Shown here in pieces: positions 56,066-64,000 of a stretch of DNA of 64,000 bases (the stretch's first letter is position 1; the number at the start of each line of letters is the position of its first letter). The translations under genes were made by a program, and so were the position numbers. The notes beneath the pieces were generated by a model. The model saw only the letters and a list, made by a program, of their open reading frames with translations, ran no database searches and was not told where the DNA came from. Where the stretch lies: the NCBI RefSeq assembly GCF_905475465.1, contig NC_062256.1, positions 7,077,662-7,141,661 on the forward strand. The letters are read 5' to 3'. The DNA comes from Pieris napi. Taxonomy: Eukaryota; Arthropoda; Insecta; Lepidoptera; Pieridae.

Positions 56066-57054
56066 ATTGAATGTGAATTGGAATGTTATGTGGCTCAATA
56101 TAACAGGTTTATAAAAGATTGATGTTTCTTTCAACAACGAAATTTCCCTAAGTCTGTTTAAGTAAATTTAACCATCCATGAAAATTTTATCCTTATTACG
56201 AAGAAAGCGTGTGTACTGAAATAGAAATAAGAGGGAAGATAAAGGAAATCTTCAAGTTAAATATTTGACAAAATGCTGAAAATACGATGGAAATTGTCTA
56301 GAATCATGTACATTTTTCGCAATAGATATATTTTTAACAAAACACTAAAAATATTAATTATATTACTAAGATAATGAAATGTATTAAGTGTTAATTATTT
56401 ATTTTAATATCTTATAATAATATATTTGAAAGGTAAAAAATATGTGACGAATTTCTGTAATTTTAATGCCGTTTAGACAAACTTTTCAATTGTATTGTTA
56501 ATGATAATTCATGATTGTTTTGTTATGAGAGTAATCTGCATAAGCCTTTAAAAAGCATTATTACTGAGAGATGATTGTTTATGTGTGAATTAAGCATCAC
56601 AATCACGTTAAAAAAATATTTGTCTACATGTTAACATGGTACGTCATAGACTGGGGTCACGCCATCTTGCATAGAGAAGCGTTTTGATGGGTTCTTAAAT
56701 ATTTATATTGCCAATATCATAATTAAAACTAAATTTGTATAGGTTCCACAGTCTCTAATACATAATTTGAAATGGTAATTGAAATCTCTTCAAGAAGCTT
56801 CTAGAAGATAAACTTAAATAACTGTAGGTATACTATTTATCATTATTTCAATGTTTCTTTTAATTATTTTAACTTTTCTTTTTCAAATTAATTATATATC
56901 AATGTCTCTGTGTAGAAATTAAATGCAGTAGCAGAAATAAAGAGAAAAGAATAGATTGTATAGGAAAAATCAATAGACAAAAAAAAAAAGAAAAAAAAAA
57001 ATTTGTAAGTAAGTTTTATCATTAACAGTAAGCATACAAATCTTTCCCCAAAGT
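56066..57054. other. Unassigned AT-rich sequence
   Basis: No gene recognised. A poly(A)-rich stretch lies at 56970-57000. It is downstream of the minus-strand exon at 57114-57349. Confidence 0.4.
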
Positions 57055-57113
57055 TTTATTGTTATATCAGTTCGTCTTTTAAATAAAAGACAATAGAACA
57101 TAGTATAGACAAT

Positions 57114-57349
57114 TTAATATGCACTGGAACTGTTTCCTCTCATGGCAACACTCATTCTTCTAATGGGGGTATTTGACCCCGAAGTCGGCGGATGCCTAGA
57201 CCTGGTAGGCCGAGGTGGAAGCCTAGAATCAGTACTTGCTCTAGCCCTAAACTGATCCACGTTTTCACACGAAGAGTTGGAGTCACTACGCTTAACACCC
57301 TCGATCTCTTCTCTTTCTTCTTCAAAGTCAAATTCGGTCCAGCGGCGAC
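57114..57349 (-). CDS. Terminal coding exon of a minus-strand gene (acidic/Arg-Ser tail)
   Basis: On the minus strand an acceptor (ATATTCCAG) opens a 236-bp exon. The first two bases complete a codon and 77 codons follow to TAA at 57114-57116. Content: RRWTEFDFEEEREEIEGVKR, SDSNSSCENVDQFRARASTD, SRLPPRPTRSRHPPTSGSNT and PIRRMSVAMRGNSSSAY. It is hydrophilic and has RRMS and similar kinase-type sites, as in cytoplasmic tails. A polyadenylation signal (complement of TTTATT) lies at 57055-57060. The phase-1 donor at 58899 in the exon 1.5 kb upstream fits exactly, giving a junction Arg. The protein family is not recognised. Confidence 0.65.
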
Positions 57350-57439
57350 CTGGAATATTTTTGTCATTCAGATTAAAACACGTCAGAAAAAGTATTATTT
57401 AAATGTTATATTGATTTTAAATATATGTCGACAGTGCCC

Positions 57440-57625
57440 AATGAAATTGGCTCACCAAATGTTAAGTGATACCACCGCCCATGGACACTCACAATGCTGA
57501 GGACTCGCGAGTGCGTTGCCGGCCTTTTAAGAATTGGTACGCTCTTTTCTTGGAGGACCCTAAGTCGAATGGGTTCGGAAATACTTCAGTGGGCAGCTGG
57601 TTCCACATAGATAATACGGGTGGAA
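57440..57625 (-). mobile_element. LINE (type L2) 3' fragment
   Basis: TTAAGTGATACCACCGCCCA, GCGAGTGCGTTGCCGGCCTT and CTTCAGTGGGCAGCTGGTTC on the plus strand. It lies in the intron between the two receptor-tail exons. Confidence 0.75.
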
Positions 57626-58092
57626 TTCAATTATAATCATTAGTTTATCTTTACTATTTAAAAGTAGTAGAAAGTTGTGTTAAGTTAAGTAATTGGGTTA
57701 GTGATGTAAAATACTGTACTGTCCTTACAGTATAATTATGACTTTAGGGATATTACTTTATGAAAATATATATCAAGAATACATCGTTTGTTTACCTATT
57801 TTATTCATATTTTCAGACATGTTATTTGAAGTGCCTTAAAAAATATACAAATAAAATATGTTTATTATAGAATATAAGATACAGGTATTACTTATTCCAC
57901 GTCATTAAATTCGAAATAGACATCCCTACTCATCGGCAAACAAGACAGAGGGTGTAGGCCGAAAGAAAAAGCCGGCGTAAAAAACTCTCGGTACTCTTTT
58001 AATAGCAAATCATCAAACAACACTTATTTTAAAACAAATATCACAAATGCTTATAAAACCTGTGTATCCTGCAATTTGGTAAAATAATAAAC

Positions 58093-58265
58093 AATAGTGG
58101 CGCTACAAGCTAGATTCGTTATTTTTATTTAATAGACAAATAAGTGATCAGTCTAACACATGTCAGTGATTTTTTCGATTTGAGTCATGCTTTCTACACG
58201 ATGTGTACGATCACCCACGGTGTCGGGGATCGACCCACGACCGTCAGTTGTATGGCTGATTGTGC
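58093..58265 (-). mobile_element. Metulj-like SINE remnant
   Basis: GTGGCGCTACAAGC, AATAAGTGATCAGTCTAACA and GGGGATCGACCCACGACC on the plus strand, in the right order with gaps. Confidence 0.55.
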
Positions 58266-58326
58266 GGATTTTTATAATTGATCGCACTTAGATACCACTT
58301 TCTTGCAAATAAACGATTTATTATTA

Positions 58327-58744
58327 TCTTATATATAAAAATGAAACCCGTTTTCCGTTGTCACGACATAACATGAGAACGGCTTGACCGATTTGTCTGA
58401 TTCTTTTTTTATAATATTTCTTGAAGTACGAGGATGGTTATTACGGAGAGAAAAATTAGAAAAATTGAGTGAAAAGTCTAAAAACAACACTTTTCTATAT
58501 TCCCATACAAAATATTCGTAATAATACTTAAAAGTCAATTTGAACTTTAATACCATATCATAAAGTTCAAGTGTTAGTGGAGGAGTACCGGGAAGGTAAA
58601 TTTTTATTTTTTGACATAATGTATTTGTTGTATTATCAACTTTCTTTTTTTTATCTTACTAGCTAGACCGGTGTCCCGAATAGCAGAATAAGTATTTAAA
58701 AAAAAAAGAATCGCCTGTTAGGCGGTTTTCGCCAAGCCAGCTAG
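58327..58744 (+). mobile_element. Non-autonomous Helitron, third family
   Basis: 5' TCTTATATATAAAAATGAAA after A. 3' hairpin CGCCTGTTAGGCG, then a short segment and CAAGCCAGCTAG before T (58745). It lies just 15 bp downstream of the stop of the exon at 58760-58924, in its 3' region. Confidence 0.8.
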
Positions 58745-58759
58745 TTATTAGTAAAAATA

Positions 58760-58924
58760 CTAACACAACGATGTGGCTATGACAGTGCCCGGGTCTGTGG
58801 TATCGGAAGCTGCTCGGGAGAGAGGCCTCGTCAGTGCTTTGGTGATGTCTGACTCGCTCCTGCCTCTGGACCACTTGCTGCCCACCCGCCAAAACCTACG
58901 CGCATCCCTGAATACTCCATAAAC
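58760..58924 (-). CDS. Receptor-like C-terminal tail exon
   Basis: On the minus strand a strong acceptor (TTTTTTTACAATTTCAG) opens a frame of 54 codons to TAG at 58760-58762. It reads VYGVFRDARRFWRVGSKWSR, GRSESDITKALTRPLSRAAS and DTTDPGTVIATSLC. The opening Tyr-Gly-Val-Phe-Arg-Asp-Ala-Arg-Arg resembles the end of the NPxxY motif and helix 8 of a class A GPCR, and the Ser/Thr/Arg-rich remainder resembles its cytoplasmic tail. Codons are GC-rich in an AT-rich context. Within it a phase-1 donor (C|GTAGGT at 58899) would splice to the exon at 57114-57349. The transmembrane exons are not in the window. The GPCR assignment is inference from 9-10 residues. Confidence 0.6.
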   Translation of the reverse strand, partial: VYGVFRDARRFWRVGSKWSRGRSESDITKALTRPLSRAASDTTDPGTVIATSLC

Positions 58925-59005
58925 CTGAAATTGTAAAAAAATCGATTACGTTACGTGACTCATCAATGCCAGAACTACAAAATCTTCATTAAAGTCGGTA
59001 TTGGA

Positions 59006-59290
59006 AGTGTTGGCCTAGTGGCTTCAGCGTGCGACTCTCATCCTTGAGGTCGTAGGTTCGATTCCCGGCTGTGCACCAATGGATTTTCTTTGTGCGAATG
59101 TAACATTCGCTCGAACGGTGAAGGTAAACATCGTGATGAAACCGACTTGCCTTAGACCCAATAAGTCGAGCGTGTGTCAGGCACAGGAGGCTATTCACCT
59201 ATTTGCCTATTAGATTGACGAATGGTCATGAAACAGATACATAAATATGAGGCCTAGACCTAAAAAAGTTGTAGCGCCAATGATTTATCG
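59006..59290 (+). mobile_element. Metulj-like SINE, full length
   Basis: GTGTTGGCCTAGTGGCTTCA, B box GGTTCGATTCCC, GAACGGTGAAGGTAAACATC, CACAGGAGGC and TGAGGCCTAGACCTAAAAA then GTTGTAGCGCC. A near-complete plus-strand copy. Confidence 0.85.
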
Positions 59291-59961
59291 CTATTGTAAA
59301 TTCAAGACTTAGCTAATAGCAAGATATTCAGGAACAAGAACTGTTGGTCTAGTTCTCATAGACGTCAGTAGTCAGTTGTTCGGATCGGTCTAAGCCGAGT
59401 TGCAGCGAAGCTATATATATGTTATTATAGTTCTATTGTTTTTGGTATGAGTATAGAGAAAAAGTTTTTACTAATCTGTCAAGCCATATAAAAATTTCCT
59501 TCTCTCGTGTCAGTTTAAGCGTAAATTTATAGAAATTAGTATGTATATGAATAAAACAATATAAGAAACATAAATGGACTAAATCCAGGAAGTACTAGAG
59601 AAGAGACACGTTAGAAGTAGCCATAACCGACGAGTATGCATGAATGTCATGAAGGTGATTGAAGTGAGAAAGGTATGTCAGGAGTGAGTAAGAGATTCGT
59701 TGTCTAACGGCCAAAATTAATAATGTATCCTCAATCTATGATTATAACCAATCTTGGACTGATTCATATCTAAAGACCGATCTCCAATCTGCATGCCAAT
59801 AAACATTTCTGCTATCCGATTGTTTATTTGACAAAAGATTGACAGCAATCTTTTGCGTGATCCTTGCCTCTCGACCGCGTTTCGTTCAATGCAATATGTT
59901 GTGTTCAAGCATACCAAAAGTTTGATGTTTTTGGAACGAAATAAAATAAGTAAGACTAATA

Positions 59962-60012
59962 GGGTCTGTTTCACAATGTATGGATAAAGTAGCAAATAGC
60001 TATGCAACGTTT
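59962..60012 (+). repeat. Solo left end of MITE family D inside Harbinger
   Basis: GGGTCTGTTTCACAATGTAT, then GGATAAAGTAGCAAATAGC, matching 44285-44335 closely and then diverging. No right end is nearby. Confidence 0.7.
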
Positions 60013-60253
60013 TGTTTGTTTTTTTGTTACGAACAAATAAAGTTACAAAATTCTATAGAAAAACATAGGACCTTAACCTTTTTGTTGGTCATTTAATATT
60101 ACTTGTAACGAAACGGGCTGTCATTTTCATATGGTATTTTTGTTTGTTAGGTTATTGAGTATTTTAGTACATATTATTACAAATATAAATTTTCTCTGAG
60201 TAGTTTGTGTATCTTGTTTTTGTGATTCGAGGTTGGTTCTTTAACTTAAAAAA

Positions 60254-60600
60254 ATGTCTACGCAAAAACGTGAAAGAAGCGTCAATTTCAGCCGGGAAGA
60301 AGTTGACCTTCTAACTTCGCTTGTTGCTGACCATAAAAATATATTAGAAAATAAAAAGAGTGACTCAGTCACCTGGCAGGAGAAAGAGCAGTGCTGGAAG
60401 ACGCTGGAGGCGCTGTTTAATAGCACAAGTGGGGTAAACTTTCGCAGTGCTAAAGCTTAAAGAGGGATACAAGAAAAAAGTCTGCCTTGAAACATGCTGA
60501 AACATATCGTACAGGAGGTGGCCCTAGTGCTGCTACTACTATCGAGGAAAAAGTCAAAGACATGATATTGTTGTCTGTCGAAGGAAATGAAAGTCAATTG
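60254..60600 (+). pseudogene. Harbinger Myb/SANT-like protein, frameshifted
   Basis: ATG 60254 starts MSTQKRERSVNFSREEVDLL with TSLVADHKNILENK and SVTWQEKEQCWKTLEALF, the helical Myb/SANT-like domain that binds Harbinger termini and helps the transposase enter the nucleus. The frame stops at 60458-60460. In shifted frames the family continues as LKEGYKKKV and ETYRTGGGPSAATTIEEKVK, with the GGGP signature following the Myb domain. At least two frameshifts make the copy non-functional. Confidence 0.8.
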
Positions 60601-60929
60601 AAAGGAAGAGCTTCTAAATAAGAGAAAGCAATAAGCATTTGAAGAGGAAGAAAGAGAGCATAAAAGAGAATTATGGGCCATAGAAAAAAATATATTGTTA
60701 AATAAATTAGGAAAATATTAGATATTGTGCCTGGAGCGAGGATGTATTGTATTAAAAATTTCATATGAACTTCATATGAATTTCGCATTCATATGAACTG
60801 CAAAAGGTTATTCTTTACAGTATATAGACGAGTTGAACAATGATGATGAAGATAATAAACATGTATTTTTATTTAAATAAAAGCATTGAATTTTTATTTA
60901 ATTTATCTCAAAAATGTTGTAATTTATAA

Positions 60930-61560
60930 AATATTATAGTAATAAAGCAAAATAATCACTTATAAGATTACTTCGTACACTTGCATTTCCCACGTTGTCA
61001 ATTGCGCTTTGATCAATATCATCAGCTTGTTCATCTACTTGTTGCAGTAGTTCAAAATGTTCATCTCGCATATCAATAGCAATATTGTGCAACACTGCAC
61101 ATGCCACTATCACGGCTTGTACACGAGATACTTGAAGCAAAACCTTTTTTGACAAACCGATTTTTTCCAAACACCATATTATGTCCTTTCCACCACATTT
61201 CTGCTTCGTATTTGAGATTCGTTATAAAGATGTTCTGCTGGAGTCTTGAGGTTTTGAAGTGGAGTTAGTAGGTAGTATCTATAGTAACAAATATTTTTGG
61301 TTGTAGCTAATATTTAATTTTTTTTTACAAAAGTTGATGAAAAGATGAAACCTGCAAGAAGTCATATATGATAGACATCACTTTGTGTAAAAGTGTCTCC
61401 AAAGCTTCTTTTGTTAAATGTGAATTCGGCGTCATTCAGGCCCTGGATATAATAAATTCTTGTCTTCTTATGTCTTCGCACAGAAGTACGTTGTCTTCTT
61501 CCAGCTTCAGAATTACTATCCCAATCGGATAATTGCATTTAAACTTCCAAATCACTATCA
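60930..61560 (-). pseudogene. HARBI1-type DDE transposase remnant
   Basis: On the minus strand, pieces of a Harbinger transposase appear in order: an acidic Ser-rich lead (SSSSDSDLEV), AGRRQRTSVRRHKKTRIYY, LNDAEFTFNKRSF, LLTPLQNLKTPAEHLYNESQ, RNVVER-stop-YGVWKKS and, in another frame, VQAVIVACAVLHNIAIDMRD. The pattern TPAE..YN.....RN.VER..GVWK and the ACAVLHNIA motif are characteristic. Most of the catalytic core is deleted, and stops and frameshifts are present. Confidence 0.85.
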
Positions 61561-61969
61561 CTAGAACTGGAAGATGACGAAGATGAATAAATTTTCCCAA
61601 TGAATATTAAGTTAGGTCGCAATCCCAAACCCAAATCATACGAGTTTCACCGATAGCAATCCGAGATTGATTTGGCCAATCGAAGCACTGTCAAAATGGA
61701 CAGATAGGTTGTTGGCATGAGTAAACATTCATTTTCATACAGAGGGCAATCTTCAATCTCTTATCCGCCCTCTGAACGATTGGTTGAATAATTAGATTGG
61801 TATCTCAGTCCATGTATTGAATATTGGCATGCTTTTCTTTAGAAATGGATTGAATTGTCAGTCTATGACAGCTAAAATTGGATTGAGATTGCATATTGGT
61901 TTTGGCCGTAAGCCTACCGGGAAAAGGCATGAACATATAAATAAAATAAAAGATATAAATATTATCCAG

Positions 61970-62090
61970 TGACCCCAGAGCTGGTGATTTCCTCGCTCAA
62001 CGAATAAGTATCACTATACAGCGAGGAAATGCTGCCAGCGTTGAAGGTACACTGCCACATGGACCAAATTTTTTTAAATTGTTTTATTTT
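61970..62090 (-). repeat. Repeat R-C, copy
   Basis: CAGTGACCCCAGAGCTGGTG, TCGCTCAACGAATAAGTATC and GCGAGGAAATGCTGCCAGCG, as at 45105-45230. Confidence 0.6.
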
Positions 62091-62829
62091 TCTTTAATTT
62101 TCTTATTATTTTCATTATTACTTATTGGATTGTTATGTTTACGTTTTAATAAACGATAAATCTATTTACAATTTACTCTCTTTAATGTACGTGGAATATC
62201 GGGGCATTACATTTGTTATTATATTTTTTCATAAATACACGAGAAAATGTATTTTCTTGGCTGTAATTCATGTTTAATCATTTAATATAACTACAGGGAG
62301 ACAGGCTTGTTAGCAATCCATCTTTCAATTTTCCTTTTTTGTTTTTATAATATTTATGTTTTGTTATTATAATATGTACGAAGCTAACAAGAAAAACAAA
62401 ACAAAATGTTTTATCATCAGATCCTACCTCTAGGTATAAAAATAAAAACGAATCGCTACCGAATTTATGTATGCACTTACAATAACTGGGCCAAATTGCT
62501 ACAAAAGAATTCGTAAGACTGGACAAGACAAAAATCGTCGAATTAATATTCTCCATTCGATTTTTTGATATCGATTAAAAATAGTGAAAAGCCAATATAT
62601 TGAGAAATAATATAATTTCAATCGCTACAACCGAAACAACGTGAACGTGCAGGGCATGTTCTTCGAGCACAGACCGTAGCTGGCATAATTCCGGTAAGAA
62701 TTGTCAAATATGTCAGGTGAATAGCGCAAGAGGTGACGCGGATCCTAGCGGGATCCAACTCACACATAAATATCATGAGGATATTTCCGGGGTAGTTATA
62801 TCCCTACTCTTACAAACGGCTGCCAAACG
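62091..62829. other. Unassigned sequence
   Basis: A GC-richer patch at 62640-62790 shows no defined frame or splice sites; it might be element debris. The rest is AT-rich. Confidence 0.35.
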
Positions 62830-63245
62830 TGGTCTTATAATTCAAAAATAAAAACTAAACTAGTAGCATGCCAGAAAGCAATGGAAAGAAGCGTACTTAA
62901 AATAAGAAAAATAGGTACATAAAATTAAAAGCGAAAAAATAAGCCGAAGAACAAAAGTGATAGATGCCTTACATTATGCCCTAAAACAGAAGTGGCAATG
63001 GGCGTTGCATATAGCAAGATACACAGATAATAGGTGGACCTTAAAGAAAACTGTATGGTAAGGACCAAGAGGAAGAAGAAGAGGTCGCCCAAAAAAAATA
63101 TGGATAGAAGAAATAGAAGCGGTAGCAGGAAACGAATGGAGAAAGAGAGCCATAGATAGAGTCAGTTGGAAAAAGCTGGAGGACGCCTTTACCCGTGATG
63201 GGCTTCCGATCGACGGTACTGAAGGAAGCTAGGATATAAGCAAGC
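62830..63245 (+). pseudogene. RTE-like LINE C-terminal remnant
   Basis: In shifting frames: RTKVIDALHYALKQKWQWAL, HIARYTDNRWTLKKTVW then a stop, GPRGRRRGRPKKIWIEEIEA, VAGNEWRKRAIDRVSWKKLE and DAFTRDGLP. The W.WA.H.AR...RW, GRPK.W.EEI and WKKLE(D/E)AFT order is that of RTE C-termini. In-frame stops show decay. The 3' end is an A-rich tail at 63240-63260. Confidence 0.8.
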
Positions 63246-64000
63246 AAAAGAAAAAAAAAATATAAAATGTAAAATAATCTAAGCTGTATATTATAATTTG
63301 TTTTTGGAATGATTGGAAATAGAACGGCCTTTATTATGTTTATTATATCCCGGGGTCGGTGGGAGACGCCAAACCCACCAGACCTTGTTTAAGGAAATGA
63401 AGTCCCATTTTAGGAAAGAGGAGATTTAACACTCCCCTGCTGCCTAGCTTTTCGGCCACGGATGAGCCTGATGTCGTGCCTGATAGGCTATCCTTTGTAA
63501 AAAAACCTAAGATCAGCACTAACTTTTTGTTTTAGAGGCCTTAAAATAAACTCATAAATCGTAATGGCGCGTTGGCCCGCCATCAAGTTATAAAAACAAA
63601 TCTATAACGTAAAATATTTTCCGTTGTACATTTCCGCGGTAAATTGCCAATTAATTTACACAAAACCTATTATTCCTTGTTGCATTTTACTAGCGGTTGC
63701 TTCAATCGAAGTTTAATAACTTGTAAATCAATTTATAGGTACTTCGAGTTAATTATTTTAAGAGTTTTAGGTGAAATAATTTTGTAGTAAAATTTTTACG
63801 CTGGTATTAATCAAATAATGATAATGTTGGATTAAAAAAGTGACGATTTCTAAAGTGACTTCAATTATGTATTGGAAGTAGACTGAAGGTTCACTCGGTT
63901 CGACATCTCCTGCTGGACATTGTCTCTCTTATAAATGGACTGTACTGGTACTGGATGTACACTGTACAGCCATCTGAATCCAACAACTTGTCCATATCCC
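63246..64000. other. Unassigned sequence to the window end
   Basis: A GC-richer block at 63345-63500 (CCCGGGGTCGGTGGGAGACG, AACCCACCAGACCTTG) looks like retroelement debris but cannot be named. No exon with clear splice sites is seen in the final 500 bp. Confidence 0.35.

Larger units (their letters stand above)
59708..61908. mobile_element. Decayed autonomous PIF/Harbinger transposon
   Basis: Ends CGGCCAAAATTAATAATGTA and complement CGGCCAAAACCAATATGCAA. TAA flanks both sides (59705-59707 and 61909-61911), the 3-bp TWA duplication of Harbinger. The 2.2-kb element holds a Myb-like gene (plus) and a HARBI1-type transposase (minus) in convergent orientation, both broken. A stray left end of MITE family D lies inside it at 59962-60012. 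Confidence 0.85.

Noticed and set aside
58659..58892. A 77-codon minus-strand frame starting at a Met (Gln/Arg-rich)
   Set aside because: A different frame of the same exon starts exactly at a strong acceptor and reads as a plausible receptor tail, so this one is a shadow.

Overview
The window is nuclear DNA of a lepidopteran insect (moth or butterfly). The evidence is the AT-rich intron-containing sequence, about 15 copies of a Metulj-like tRNA-derived SINE, non-autonomous Helitrons with TC...CTAG ends, Jockey-like and RTE-like LINE tails, and an insect IGF-like peptide gene. Most of the 64 kb is mobile-element debris. The real genes are multi-exon and must be assembled across introns. All family names come from recognising sequence by eye; nothing was searched.

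1-7.2 kb is gene-dense. It holds LINE 3' ends, then the last three exons of an unrecognised plus-strand gene (1507-3392), a complete RpL39 on the minus strand (4039-5140, 51 aa), and head-to-head with it a complete mitochondrial IF-3 on the plus strand (5621-6972, 219 aa). The mtIF3 stop is TGA followed by CTAG, the best-known stop-codon readthrough context, and 44 more in-frame codons with a hydrophobic segment follow.

8.4-14.4 kb is an insulin/IGF-like peptide gene on the minus strand. A TATA promoter and untranslated exon lie at 14272-14373. A signal peptide plus B-chain exon (13336-13501) and a C-peptide plus A-chain exon (10351-10469) give a 94-aa precursor. The stop codon after the A chain overlaps a consensus splice donor. 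Splicing there joins, in frame, to an Arg-rich exon (9781-9991) and perhaps a further exon (8407-8544), giving an IGF-like C-terminal extension.

14.4-57 kb is a repeat landscape. It contains a Jockey-like LINE with an intact reverse-transcriptase frame (18043-19938), several MITE families with clean TTA, CTG/CAG or TA-type duplications, two tRNA-like SINE families besides Metulj, Helitrons, a CpG-rich promoter-like first exon at 31.2 kb, a 2.4-kb near-perfect palindrome (47464-49899), and a small DNA transposon with a helix-turn-helix frame (51253-52060).

57-59 kb carries two minus-strand terminal coding exons (57114-57349 and 58760-58924). They resemble alternative cytoplasmic tails of one receptor-like protein whose other exons lie beyond 64 kb. 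59.7-61.9 kb is a decayed autonomous PIF/Harbinger transposon with both its Myb-like and its transposase gene, flanked by TAA duplications. The last 2 kb is RTE-type LINE debris and unassigned sequence.
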